Source: Larix kaempferi (Eukaryota; Streptophyta; Pinopsida; Pinales; Pinaceae). Taken from it: a stretch of DNA of 64,000 bases. Below the pieces are notes generated by a model. It saw only the letters and a program-made list of their open reading frames with translations. It ran no database searches and was not told the DNA's origin. The stretch covers positions 15,119,001-15,183,000 of the forward strand of contig BSBM01000150.1 in NCBI GenBank assembly GCA_027924585.1. The letters are read 5' to 3'. Every line of letters begins with the position of its first letter. Position 1 is the stretch's first letter. Made by a program: the position numbers and the translations under genes. Of the stretch, positions 12,301 to 21,615 are shown in pieces.

Positions 12301-12943
12301 TAATTTGAGCTGGGGATGGCACGGGCTGCCCATTGATTTTCTTACAAATTGACAGTGGCATAATGTTTGAAGAAGCTCCAGAGTCTACCAAACAGTTATG
12401 AACATTGTGATTAAAAATTTCGAATGTCAACAGAAATGGCAATGTTTGGGACTTGGATTTCCCCCCGATGCTAGCTTCGTTAATTTCAGGATTGTCTTGA
12501 GAATCTGTTAATGTAGTGCTGGGTTTTGGTTGTAAAACATGCAGCAGTTTGTCTCGTTGATGGGGCAAGCTACACATGTCAAATATTGATATGTTCGCTT
12601 TGACCTTCTTGATATCTTCGATAATATCATACCCTATATCAGATTCATTCCCAATTCGACTTGGCTGGTCTGTTTTGCTTGTTGTGACTTTAGGTGGCTG
12701 AACTGTGTTATCAGCACTTGGCTGTTTGGCCGCTGATTGGTTTACTTTAGGCTGTGGTGGGATGATTGGTATATGCCTCCTAGGCGGGTCTTTCGAAATT
12801 TTAGGCTTATGGGGAACGTTGACTGGTATAGGATCCACAATCGGGCCCTTGCTGCGAGTGGCAACATTTATAGGAGAGGGATCGCTATCTACGTGATCTT
12901 CTTCTACTAATTCAGTCATAGGTACCCAATCCCACAACACCAT
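9302..12943 (-). CDS. pol: Pol polyprotein: protease, RNase H, reverse transcriptase, degenerate RNase H, integrase N-terminus
   Basis: The frame has 1,213 codons. Aspartic protease has DSGAS at residues 187-191. An RNase H domain spans about 381-505 with candidate acidic residues Asp386 (FDGS), Glu424 (TAEYE), Asp448 (GDSE) and Asp498 (SAADL). Reverse transcriptase spans about 640-880 with YLDD at 826-829. A second RNase H follows (about 965-1090) but looks dead: the usual TDAS reads TFAS, the EKE position reads DKH, TDH reads VPH and the final ADxLSR is absent. The start of the integrase zinc finger (HH) lies at 1185-1200. The frame then meets a single TGA. The order with RNase H before RT differs from the usual plant Ty3/gypsy order. 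Pol lies in the +1 frame relative to gag and overlaps it by 32 bases, so frameshifting or restart is needed. Confidence 0.92.
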   Translation of the reverse strand: MVLWDWVPMTELVEEDHVDSDPSPINVATRSKGPIVDPIPVNVPHKPKISKDPPRRHIPIIPPQPKVNQSAAKQPSADNTVQPPKVTTSKTDQPSRIGNESDIGYDIIEDIKKVKANISIFDMCSLPHQRDKLLHVLQPKPSTTLTDSQDNPEINEASIGGKSKSQTLPFLLTFEIFNHNVHNCLVDSGASSNIMPLSICKKINGQPVPSPAQIIQLDRTAVKVIGEMKDVLIRLSADPRVCQFIDIMVVDIPEAYGLILSRDWSTKLSGYFATDWSHLWLPYQNRQNQIKVLREPHMKQNVTQLEEKNEAVTFSSSVLGNYFLEMDPGNYQSETFCHESDKQSDLLHFSRTDDVDCNIVNLVANIDHKETNPAKPKDIFWTLYFDGSKTLEGSGAGCVLLDPKRNKYFLSCRLEFDCTNNTAEYEALVHGLKKAIGLNVKYLKVFGDSEIVVRQVRDTIHCLSPHLKGYQAEVWDLIMHFDAFNIKSIPRLQNSAADLLATSASRLVPSNNKCSIELIFRPSIPDNITNFRVFDDDEQIISFLTNEDSFQGAAIDEEEHDADLIKKDDEKGNFMPRGVRSLEMLFDLQNKFIRPANTKTNSSSMQHELVNLGTEAEPKFVSLGKCCSPGERDRFIKLFKQYKDVFAWTYEDLKTYDVRIIQHVIPMKAGVKPFQQQLRRMHPTLEPLIQKELKKLLDAKIIFKVRHSEWVANLVPVRKKSGEIRLCVDFRNLNKASYKDNYPVPSMEQILQMVYGSELFSLLDGFSGYNQVLVAEEDRLKTTFRTKWGTFAYRRMPFGLINAGATFQRAMDIAFRGLGGQCVVVYLDDVTVFSKKREDHVGHLRHIFDRCRKYGISLNPKKSVFAVPEGKLLGHIISKGGVSIDQERVQAINKIPMPHNKKSMQSFMGTINFVRRFVPDFAQIVKPLQQMVKQSTQFKWTDLEKDAFRDIKAAVAKAPSLRSPDFDKDFILYTFASDDSLAAVLTQKVELGEEYPISFMSTGLQGAELNYPVVDKHAYAVFKAVKQFRPYILKNRTKVIVPHPAVRSLFVQKELGERRGNWVTALQEYDLEFKPATIIKGQGLCKLLAGNSTDEEHHWRNEAELNSVEVCHIFTAPQSWYRDLVHYLQQGYLPEHWNSKQRRALRLKSAPYQIIDGILFRKNYDGVLLRCLEKEDANKVVKELHDGPAGGHYSGETTAHKILRAGYYWPTLF

Positions 12944-14402
12944 AGTAGTGTCCGGGGTTGGTTCCTCTAACAGGGCTTGACTCCTCTGGAGGAATATCCT
13001 GGTCTGGGATCTGAGAATCTAACATTTGGTTCATGACCAAGCTCATGGAATTGATCCATTGTGGGCAGCTCTTCTCCGAGTGTGGTTCTTGGTGAAAGGT
13101 GCAGAAATTTTCCATCCCAATCTCATTCAAGTTTAAAACAGGGGCAGTGTTCATTGGTGGATGAGACTGTTCCCCATCTTCCCTTCTTTTGTAGAATGGC
13201 TTGAAAGGTTTCCTAGATGTACTAGCAGCCTTGTCTTTCTCGAGATCTACGATTTTGTTAGATAATTTTTGCATCATTTTAACTACATTTTCCATGTCCG
13301 TAGAAGGCTCTTCTTTGCCTCTCGTGAGGAGCAAAGGTTTCTTGCTAGCTGCTGGTTTTGGTTCCATATCTAAGGCATGTTTAGCAATGCTATCAGCCTC
13401 TTCCTCTACCTTTCTAGCTTCCTCAAAATTCTCTATCAAAGTAGTTTTCTTGGATCGTTTTACAAACATTGCGATTGGACCTTCAAGAGCTGTTGTGTAG
13501 TATTCGATCAGAGACTCCTCTGCGGGTTTGTTAGCTTCACTAAAGTTATTTAACAGCGTCGTGAATCTCTGGTTAAAGTCTTGAACCTTTTCCTTCTTCT
13601 CCATTCTCATGGATAAGAGTTCTTTCATAAGCGTGGCCACAGTCTTTTGGTTTCCGTATTTCTTAAGGAAGCACTTTTCGAATTCATCCCAACTAGAGAT
13701 TGAGCTGGGTTGTAGGCTAAAGTACCATGAGGATACTTTAGGCTCGAATGTGTACGGAAACAACCTGCAGACTACGTCTTCATGTTGTACATTCAAAAGG
13801 TTCAGGGCGAGGTAAAAACTCTTGAGGTGATCTTCTGCCGAGATGGCTTTCCCTGGATCATACTTAGGCAAGACCTTTTCTGGGTTTTTAGGCAGATTAT
13901 GGAATGGTCCAGCCAGGTTCAGCGCCCCCCTTGCTCTCCAAGCAGGTACAGCCATGTTTGGGTTTGGATGCGGAGACCCCGGAGGAGAATTGTAGGGTGA
14001 AACTTGCGAGGTACTTTTGGGAGTGGTAATTTCTTCGAGATTTTCTTGGTCTGTCTTGTTAAGAGTGCCGGAGACTTCTTCCAATGTTAGATTTACCAGT
14101 TCTTCAAAACTCTGAACGAGGATTGAATCACGGGTGTATTGCGGCTCCTTTCTGGGTGTAGTTTTCTTAGGGAGGAAGTTGACAGCGTTTAAACCACCTA
14201 GCTGTCTAACGTAGGATCTGGTATGTCTTCTCAAGTCCTCTATTTCTGCAAAAGGAATAGCGTATAAAGCTTCCTGAGACTCAGGGTCAGAAATGAGGCG
14301 TTCTTGGTCTGTTAACCCAAGATCTGGGCTGTTCGAAAAGTTTTCTTTAAGCGGGTTTTCAGTGTTATCTATGACCGCGGAAGATTTTCCTCTATCAGCC
14401 AT
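12912..14402 (-). CDS. gag: Gag capsid/nucleocapsid protein
   Basis: The frame has 496 codons. The ATG at 14402 lies only 33 bases inside the 5' LTR boundary and directly after the primer-binding site, so nearly all of the leader comes from the LTR. A retrotransposon gag domain spans about 175-345 with the SSWDEFEKCF and Q-DFNQRF patterns typical of plant gypsy capsids. Near the C-terminus lies a variant zinc knuckle with Cys434, His437, His441 and Cys446 instead of the classical CCHC spacing. Gag would package the element RNA into particles. The frame ends at a TGA embedded in atgactga, which also contains an in-frame ATG of pol. Confidence 0.93.
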   Translation of the reverse strand: MADRGKSSAVIDNTENPLKENFSNSPDLGLTDQERLISDPESQEALYAIPFAEIEDLRRHTRSYVRQLGGLNAVNFLPKKTTPRKEPQYTRDSILVQSFEELVNLTLEEVSGTLNKTDQENLEEITTPKSTSQVSPYNSPPGSPHPNPNMAVPAWRARGALNLAGPFHNLPKNPEKVLPKYDPGKAISAEDHLKSFYLALNLLNVQHEDVVCRLFPYTFEPKVSSWYFSLQPSSISSWDEFEKCFLKKYGNQKTVATLMKELLSMRMEKKEKVQDFNQRFTTLLNNFSEANKPAEESLIEYYTTALEGPIAMFVKRSKKTTLIENFEEARKVEEEADSIAKHALDMEPKPAASKKPLLLTRGKEEPSTDMENVVKMMQKLSNKIVDLEKDKAASTSRKPFKPFYKRREDGEQSHPPMNTAPVLNLNEIGMENFCTFHQEPHSEKSCPQWINSMSLVMNQMLDSQIPDQDIPPEESSPVRGTNPGHYYGVVGLGTYD

Positions 14403-14411
14403 GCACTTCAG

Positions 14412-14429
14412 GCCCTCCTTCTAGCGCCA
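14412..14429 (-). other. Primer-binding site of the giant element
   Basis: The minus strand starts tggcgctagaaggagggc, five bases after the 5' LTR end. It begins with the TGG expected opposite the tRNA CCA end. The sequence resembles the tRNA-Arg-type sites reported for Tat/Ogre elements; the tRNA assignment is from memory and unchecked. Confidence 0.75.
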
Positions 14430-15458
14430 AAAACTGTTGATGCCTCGGATATCGTAGCATCAATCAGAAAGGGATTCTCCCCAAGAGACGGTCCCAATTA
14501 GACTATCTCCCGTTTGGTGTAGGGAATCCGTCCGGTTAGCGGTTCCGGAAACCGTGGTTTTGGACTTTAAATCCGATTCTACCGGTTATGGCCCGATCCA
14601 CCTTTCTTTTGTGTTTTTTACGACTTTTATATGAGATGCAAGTGCCTAAATTATGCTTAATCTAAATGCAATTAAAACAGATCTAAGCCTAAAAATGGGA
14701 ATGCGTCTATCTATCCCTGCAGGGGAACACGCTTAAGGGGAGAGCAATCAGCTGTAACAGATATCGTAAACAAAGAACAGATAGCTATTATTTCTCACGG
14801 TCAAAGTTACAGCAAGATGAAGATCTTGAGAAGATAGCTTCTCATTCAAAATGGAACGCATCTATTGCTAAAAAAAAAACAGAGGAAAGCTAAAGGATAA
14901 GGAAACAGATCTAAAATGAAACTCAAAGAACGCATCTATTGCTCATGAACAGAAGAAAGCAAAATTATTTAATCTACATAACAAGAATAAAGAAACAGAT
15001 CTAGATGCAACGAAACTGGAATTAAACTAAAAGATCCCTGCAAGGAGCAATTTAAAGGCATGAACAATGAGCCATACGAATTATCCTGAAGAAAGAACAG
15101 TTAGCCATTCGATCTAGAAGAGAAATCTATAGCAGTGATAAAAGCATCAGCAGGTAGCTCCTGATTTAATATGAAACGCATTCATTGTTCATGAAAATGG
15201 GAAAAAATTCGTATGCACAGCAAGGAGCAAAAATCATTAATATAAAGACGTAGTTCGGATGATAAGAATGATCTCACAATACAGAACTGCAGTCATTAGA
15301 ATAGTCCAATATACAGCAATCCAACATTCCATGCAAAACGTCCATCTCCCGTGGCTTCTATTAGAAAATTCAATTTACAGACCCGATACAAGATAGCTCA
15401 TATCGTTTGCCAAAATTTTCATTCCCTGCAAAAAGTCCTTTCCAATCTTTCCTAGATG

Positions 15459-15468
15459 CTATTTATAG
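15459..15468 (-). promoter_or_regulatory. Candidate core promoter (TATA box) of the giant element
   Basis: The minus strand reads ctataaatag, a canonical plant TATA box. It lies about 250 bp downstream of the stop of the embedded gene and about 1 kb before the LTR end. If it sets the transcription start, U3 is about 6.1 kb and contains the embedded gene, leaving about 1 kb for R-U5. Confidence 0.6.
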
Positions 15469-15718
15469 CTACAACTTTTCCCTTTGGGCTGACACCTAGC
15501 ACGTTCCACCTGTCATTTACAGGGATTTCTACTATAATCGATCACCAAAAATGGCCACTTCCTTTACAAAAATATTTTGACAAAAAATAGGGACAGCTGT
15601 CCCATGGCTTACGCCTTACATATTCAAAATATACGTAACAGAAAATTTGTTAACATCAAAGCTTTCCCTGCTGGGCACGTGTTTGGCTGCAGAGAGTGGC
15701 TCACTGAATTCAGCCTCT

Positions 15719-18700
15719 TCATTCCTGTGCGCGAGCTTCTGCTGGAACAGGGTCGCCCAAGTTGATGGTCACTGATGCTGCCTGGGAAGAGGCCCTCGAA
15801 TCCCCTGCTGATGCTGCTCCTGCTGTTGCTGCAGCTTTCCTGACCTCCTCTTCTATGTAGATGTGCCACACACCTGTGTCCCTTATGATTATGTTTGCTG
15901 CAGCAGGAAACAGGATTTTCTGAGAAGTTACATTCTTCCCGAGCTCTATTTTAATGCTTTGTACTTCTGCTTCAGCAACCTGATATGTTTCCTTCAGCAG
16001 ATGATTGTGAAGTGTTGATGAACCGATGTAATGTTGGAGATCATCCATGGCCAGGACATCAATGCTTTTCACATACTCCATCTGGACGCCTAGCTCTTCT
16101 TTCAGTTGAGACAACCGCTGCTCCTTTTCCGGGAAGTCTTCTAGGGTCTGAGGGAAACTCAATGTGCAGTTGTCATGGACTCCTTTGAGCTTTTGGTATA
16201 GGTTGTTGATTCTATCTGTTGTCCTCTGCACACTGGCCATTAGCTTATTGGCACAGTTCCTACCAAACTCCAACAAGGCTATATCTTCATTAAAATCTTC
16301 CACGGCCTTAAAAGGAAGATGCGGGGGGAAACCTCCTTTCCCTTCCCTCCATGCCATCTGACTTATGACATTTGCCTTGACACGGGTATTCTTAGCTTTG
16401 AGCCTGTGGGCTTCTGTATTGACCTCTTTTAGCCTACCCATCATGGCCTTGAGTTTGCATACCTCGTCAGTGATTAGCTCTTGAGAGCCATACACTTGCT
16501 GCAGGATATTGCATGACAGCTCGTGGAAGGGAGACATGTCCAAGGTTCTGCTCTCCGCTTGCTCTAAACGCTCAGCTAATGTCTGCTTGTCTGCTTCTAA
16601 CTGGGAAGCCTTTTCTTCTGCTCCATTCTTCTCCGCTTCTGCAATCATTATCTGGAGTGCTAGCTGGTCCTTTTCCTCCTCCAGGTGACTGTACTTGTTT
16701 GACAGCTCCCTATGCTCAGCGTACAAGCAATTATATTTGTTTACTGCCAGGTCCCTTTGGGCTTGCTCATTAGCCACATTTTGTTGCAGGGTGCGTGCTC
16801 TCTTCTTTGTCAATATATTTTCTTTGACTATAACCCCTACATTGGCAAATGATGCCTGTGCTGTTGCTATAACTGCGAATGCCATGGCGATGGGATCTGC
16901 ATCTGTGTTCTGCATGACAGCGACCTCTCGGTGAGTAACTATGTCATCATGGAAGGGACTTTTAATCCTCTCTTCTGATTGGAGGACCATTGTTTTCCTT
17001 TTCTTGTCATAGACAAAATCATTCCATTTGGACACCGTACGCTTCCCAGATGGAGTGTATGGGACAATTGGTCGGTTTATGATGTCTATGTCTTCTTCCA
17101 TAGGTGGGGTTCGGACTTCCTGAGCGGGGTCTACTCCTTCCTTTTGGGTACCAGAGCCACCTGCTTGAGAGGTGTCTATCTCCATGTCTTGTACACCGGA
17201 CCCACCTGCCTCGGTATCTTCCCTTGCCTTCAATTCTTCCTCCGCCTTCTTCCTTGCTTCAGCTTGCTCAGTCTCTGCTTCTTTCTGCTTTTGGGTTTCT
17301 TCAGCCTCTTTCCGCAGTCTTTCATTTTCAGCGTCTTGTTGCTTTCTTGCTTCCTCGGCTTCCTTTTGTAACCTTGCCTCTTCTCTTAATCTGAGCTCTT
17401 CCTGAGCTCGGGCATCCTTGGCTTCTTTCTCCTTTTGCTGGATGGTCTTCTGGGATTTGGTTGAACTAGAGCTCGCTCCAGTACTTTGGCGACAGATCCG
17501 TAGCTCAGTCATGTTGCTGATGCCTCTGAATGCTTCCTCCTCGGCATCGGGGTAGTGGGAGTATTCGAAGTTAGCATAGTTCCCCTTGCAATGCTCGGCC
17601 ACTTTACCCTTTCTGTCGTTCCTGTGGAAGATGACCTCACCGAAGTGGAAGGCCTTCAACTCTTGAACAAATTCGTCGGCAGAGGCCACCCCTGAAAACT
17701 TGTAAGCACCTATGCAGAAAGGTAGGGGGGGAAAGGAAGCCTTGTGTAGCTTGTGGAGGAATGCTCCAATCCCATCCAAGAAGAGTTGTCTTACTGCTTC
17801 CTTGAGCACCACATAGTCTGTGGCATACTGCAACAATATGTATGGGGGCTTAGTCCCTCCGAACATTCTCAGGTAGGTACCTTGTTCTGAAAAGTAAAAG
17901 TCCCCATAATCCCCCAGGACTTCCAAAGCATTTTGTGACAGGTAATTTGGTTCTTCCTTGAAAATTTTCTCGTATAGGGGCATGATGAACCCCTCACAGA
18001 TGAGTTTGTAGCTGGGCTTGTAGTTCTGAGCCCACAACATCTTGAATGCGACGTAGACCGGGGCGGTGGCCCTATCCCATGCACACCCCAATTTGGGGAA
18101 CTCTATCTTGGCCAAGATACAATCTATCAGGTATGAAGACATGAAGAATTCAACCTTCTTCAAGGCCAGCCCGGGCTTAGCAGCACTTATCATTGAGGCC
18201 AGACTATCTGACAAGATAGTGGCCCAGTCAAACACTGTCCCCTGAAATGCCACATAGTGAATGATAGGGACCCACTGAATCTTGTATACTGTGCCATCGG
18301 GCATGCCGAAGATTCTGCACAGCATTAAAGCGATCAATCTGAAAGGGGCCCTCAGGTTCTGCACGTCATATTCATCATTTCCCTTCTTCCTAAAATGCTT
18401 CCCTCCCCTCAATAGCTTCTTGGCCATCTCGACGTTATCCATTTGGCCCAACCATTCGTCAGTCAGAGCTTGTTGGACACGGGGAAATCTGTAGGCTGCC
18501 GCAATATACGCGGGTTGAAACGAGGCGATAGCCATTTTCCCGCTATCGTTTATCACTCTCCCTTCGGCATCTGCATGTTGGAGTATCCACTCGATCACTT
18601 CAGCACAGGGGAACAGCTCAGGGCGGGTAGCGGCTCTAGTTATGCCTGAGGCTCTGATGTTAAGATAGATTGGTGCTTCCTCTAGCAGCATATCTGGGAT

Positions 18701-18853
18701 TTCTTGGTCCCGGATCATTCTGTAGATGTCTCCCCATCTGATTTCTGGAGGGACACCAGTAGTGCACCTAGTGTCCTGGAGCGAGGTTTCAATCTTGGGA
18801 GGGGCAGGCTTCTTTTCTGTCATCTTCGCCTTCTTCTTACCGGTTTTCGGCAT
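15719..18853 (-). CDS. LTR (U3)-embedded accessory protein, intact, 1,044 codons
   Basis: This long frame lies wholly inside the 5' LTR and in the gag-pol direction; a near-identical copy lies in the other LTR. I do not recognise a named domain. Residues 1-20 are Lys-rich; residues about 30-450 look globular, with a hydrophobic helical part (170-250, including FFMSSYLIDC) and a segment at 317-358 (TYLRMFGGT). A highly charged Glu/Lys/Ala coiled coil spans about 470-548, followed by an acidic Gly/Ser linker and a second coiled coil at about 700-800. The C-terminus is Ala/Ser-rich. No signal peptide, membrane span, envelope-like, RT or protease motif is seen. An open frame of this length with the same reading in both LTRs implies selection until recently. 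Segment 317-440 aligns with the decayed gene at 47211-54090. Function is unknown. Confidence 0.88.
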   Translation of the reverse strand: MPKTGKKKAKMTEKKPAPPKIETSLQDTRCTTGVPPEIRWGDIYRMIRDQEIPDMLLEEAPIYLNIRASGITRAATRPELFPCAEVIEWILQHADAEGRVINDSGKMAIASFQPAYIAAAYRFPRVQQALTDEWLGQMDNVEMAKKLLRGGKHFRKKGNDEYDVQNLRAPFRLIALMLCRIFGMPDGTVYKIQWVPIIHYVAFQGTVFDWATILSDSLASMISAAKPGLALKKVEFFMSSYLIDCILAKIEFPKLGCAWDRATAPVYVAFKMLWAQNYKPSYKLICEGFIMPLYEKIFKEEPNYLSQNALEVLGDYGDFYFSEQGTYLRMFGGTKPPYILLQYATDYVVLKEAVRQLFLDGIGAFLHKLHKASFPPLPFCIGAYKFSGVASADEFVQELKAFHFGEVIFHRNDRKGKVAEHCKGNYANFEYSHYPDAEEEAFRGISNMTELRICRQSTGASSSSTKSQKTIQQKEKEAKDARAQEELRLREEARLQKEAEEARKQQDAENERLRKEAEETQKQKEAETEQAEARKKAEEELKAREDTEAGGSGVQDMEIDTSQAGGSGTQKEGVDPAQEVRTPPMEEDIDIINRPIVPYTPSGKRTVSKWNDFVYDKKRKTMVLQSEERIKSPFHDDIVTHREVAVMQNTDADPIAMAFAVIATAQASFANVGVIVKENILTKKRARTLQQNVANEQAQRDLAVNKYNCLYAEHRELSNKYSHLEEEKDQLALQIMIAEAEKNGAEEKASQLEADKQTLAERLEQAESRTLDMSPFHELSCNILQQVYGSQELITDEVCKLKAMMGRLKEVNTEAHRLKAKNTRVKANVISQMAWREGKGGFPPHLPFKAVEDFNEDIALLEFGRNCANKLMASVQRTTDRINNLYQKLKGVHDNCTLSFPQTLEDFPEKEQRLSQLKEELGVQMEYVKSIDVLAMDDLQHYIGSSTLHNHLLKETYQVAEAEVQSIKIELGKNVTSQKILFPAAANIIIRDTGVWHIYIEEEVRKAAATAGAASAGDSRASSQAASVTINLGDPVPAEARAQE

Positions 18854-19949
18854 CCCGATTTATCCCTGATAACATCCATATCAAAGTCATTATTTGAGCA
18901 ACAGGCTGTAAAGTTTTAGCAGAGAGCAACATCGTTTTAATATCAATGAGATAAGTCAATGAAGCAAATATTTAGGAAGCAAAACATTATTTCAACATAA
19001 GACACAAATTGAAACATTTGAAGCTCTTAAAAGACGAGTCTGGGATAAGCTATGTTGCGGAAGCTATTGGTTTTCGGACCGATAGGCGATTTGCGGAAGC
19101 AATTGGCTTCCGGTTCCGCCTTGCGGAAGGAGATGTCTTTCGTTATAGTTGCGGTTGGAGAGGTTGATGGCGGGGAGACGCGGGTTGACTCGGTGAGGGC
19201 TTTGAATGCTATCGTCACGCGCGGCCACTCGCCGAGTTGCTCTATGGGATACTCTGGTCCGAGCGAAGGTGACGGCGCCGGGGATATGCTGACGGGGAGT
19301 GCTAGAGCGGCCATGGCTTCCGGTTTCGGCTCACGTGGCTTGAACGTCCACGGGTTTCGGCTCACGTGTAGGGGCTGAGGCTTATGGAAGGGCCCAGGGT
19401 TTTAAGTCCGGAGTTTACGGCCGGGGACATGGAAAGCCCATGGGGTTTCGATAAATTCTCCAAAAAGAGGTGCGCGGCCCGGGGGTAAAATGGACAAGGT
19501 TAACGGCCTGCACCAACCGCCTTGGCTTAATAAAATAAGTCATGCCAATGTTTAAATCGATGCCTATGACGTTTTGTATGACGGCTAAAACATTCAACTG
19601 TATCTGACGGGTAAAACATAGCCCTTTACGGGTGTTTTGCCCGTCAAAACCCCACTAAGACCCGTTGTTTTCCCACAAACGACAACCCAATGGCGAAATT
19701 CCAGGTTAGAATCCTACCTGGCACCGTGGGGATTGCTTGAGCAAGGTGGCCGCGAGCACGGACGAGCGAGGTGAGCTGGAGCGATTTGCACGATGTCGCA
19801 CGTCGTTGGCCGATTCAAAAAACAATGGTGTATTGGGTCGAGCCCCTACCGTATTTTATAAAGAATGGGCACGTGTGAGCATTCAATTAGGTAGGTGACG
19901 CGGTTAAAACGAGGTTTAAATTCGCCGTGCGTAGTGGTCATGTCAAACG

Positions 19950-21310
19950 ATCTCGGTTTTCGTGCGACCGTCATTCGCGGGGCCAGTTTGTGAATCGTAT
20001 CCGCCGTTGCGGAAGGGTTCGACGAAAGCTTCCGCCGTTTCAGGGCTTACTGCGGAAAGGAAAATCGAAGCCTTCCGCGAAAGACCGCCGCGTAGCGGAC
20101 GGGTAACGCCAAGGTTTCCGCCCTTTCGGAACGATATGGTGAATGCTCCCGGTGTTTTTCGGAAGGCTTTTTTGAAAGCTTCCGCGAACCAAAAAATTCG
20201 AAGTTTCGTTGATTTTCGGGAGGGTTTGGCGAAGGCTCCCGCTAGTTTCGGAAAGCTTTTGTGAATGGCTTCCGCCGTTTCGGAAGGAAAACTTATACTC
20301 TTCCGCGCAGTTTCCCGGGATCGTTTCGAAGTCCTTTTTTTCGAGCGGTTTAAGTGGTTTGGTTCCGCCGTTTCGGGAGGGTAGCCCGAAGGCTCCCGCG
20401 GTTTCGGGAGCAAAAGGCTGAAGGCTTTCGCCGAAGTTCTCCGAAAAATTCTAAGTTTTTTCATATCTTCGGAAGGAAATCGTGGATTCCTCCGCGGGAC
20501 TTATCCGAATGGCTTCCGCCGTTTCGGGACGTTTTCACGAACTGTCCTCGCCGTTTCGGGAGCAAAGCCGGAACCTTTCCGCGGTTGCGGAAGGCTTGAG
20601 TGAAGGGCTCCGCCGTCTCGGGAGGTTTTATTGTTTCGGAACTTGAACCGTTCCGTAGAAGCAACGATCGAAAAAAAATCCAAGTCTTTTTACTTCGGAA
20701 GGCTTAGGCGTGCGGTCTATGAGGATGGCTTCCGCCGTTTCGGGTGGTTTTATTGAATTCCCCCGCCGTTTCGGGAGCAAAGGCCGCAGGCTTCCGCGAC
20801 AGTTTCTTGAAACATTCTAAGTCCTTTTCATAGTTTCAGAAGGAAAACTTATACTCTTCCGCGCAACTTATCCGAATGGCTTCCGCCGTTTCGGGAGACA
20901 TCCTTGAATCGCTCCGCCGTTTCGGCGAGGTTATACCAGTGGTTTCCGCAACTTATAGCCATAATCTGAGTCTCTTTTCGGGGAGATATCACGGCGGCTT
21001 CCGCTGTTTCGGAAGGGTTCACTGAATTCCCCCGCCGTTTCGGGCGGTTGAAACTAAAAGTTCTCTAAGTCCCTTTGTTCCCGCAGTTTTTTCTAATCGG
21101 AAGAAAATCTAATTCCTTTTCGGGAGATTTAAGGTGAATGAATCCCGCAATTTCGGGAGACAAAACCGGATCCTGTCCGTGGTCGCGGAAGGCTTCAACG
21201 AAAGCTTCCGCCGTTTCGGGAACAAATTTTCAATGGCTTCGGCAGATTTTGACAAAGGAAATCTCAGTCCTTCTTTCGGAAAGGTTGGACGTTTGTCTTT
21301 GAAGTCCAGG
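19950..21310. repeat. Degenerate hairpin-motif region in U3 of the 5' LTR
   Basis: This is the LTR partner of 5690-7030, with the same irregular ttccg...cggaa stem-loop motifs. It lies upstream of the embedded gene and the TATA box, so it is placed as a regulatory region would be. Confidence 0.75.
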
Positions 21311-21534
21311 AGATAGTCCGAATTATCCCAAAACGTTGGGGAAAAGTCTGAGTTATCTTTTGGCTCTTTGGGGAGAACATGGAGGGATTGATGGCAAGAT
21401 GTTCAGCGGGGAAATAAGATTTTATGTTGACAACAGAGCTAACGGCTGGCTTCTCAAGCAAACTTTCTACAAAATATACAGGAGGGGCCCCAACATGTAC
21501 ACAAATTTTGGGGAGGGGTGTTGCTGCAACAACA

Positions 21535-21539
21535 CTCTG
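21535..21539. repeat. Target-site duplication, right copy (ctctg)
   Basis: This matches 146-150 exactly and directly follows the LTR end CAACA at 21534. Confidence 0.93.
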
Positions 21540-21615
21540 GAAAAAGGTCATAACTTGGGCTAGGAAGCTCCAAATGAAATTTTGTAAAAAGAGACAGGTA
21601 ATACACAGACTGTAC

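Larger units (their letters stand above)
151..21534 (-). mobile_element. Complete giant Ty3/gypsy LTR retrotransposon (Tat/Ogre-like), 21.4 kb
   Basis: The element has direct LTRs (151-7273 and 14435-21534) that begin TGTTG and end CAACA, a perfect 5-bp target duplication, a tRNA primer-binding site next to the 5' LTR, and gag and pol frames, all reading on the minus strand. Size, long LTRs and pol sequence fit the Tat/Ogre side of plant Ty3/gypsy elements. Three points are unusual. A gene of about 1,044 codons lies inside each LTR. An intact-looking RNase H precedes the reverse transcriptase. No polypurine tract abuts the 3' LTR. Gag and the first part of pol are open, but one in-frame TGA lies in integrase, so this copy is probably not autonomous. 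LTR divergence judged by eye is about 1%, so the insertion is fairly recent. Confidence 0.95.
14435..21534 (-). repeat. 5' LTR of the giant element (7,100 bp)
   Basis: This is the direct repeat of 151-7273; transcription of the element should begin here. Reading on the minus strand from 21534, it holds the hairpin-motif region, a GC-rich stretch, the intact embedded gene (18853-15719), a TATA box (15468-15459) and about 1 kb of presumed R-U5 down to 14435. Confidence 0.93.

Noticed and set aside
15719-18853. LTR gene as an envelope gene
   Set aside because: No signal peptide, membrane span or Cys-rich ectodomain is visible; the protein is charged with coiled coils, and the gene lies in the LTR and not between pol and the LTR.
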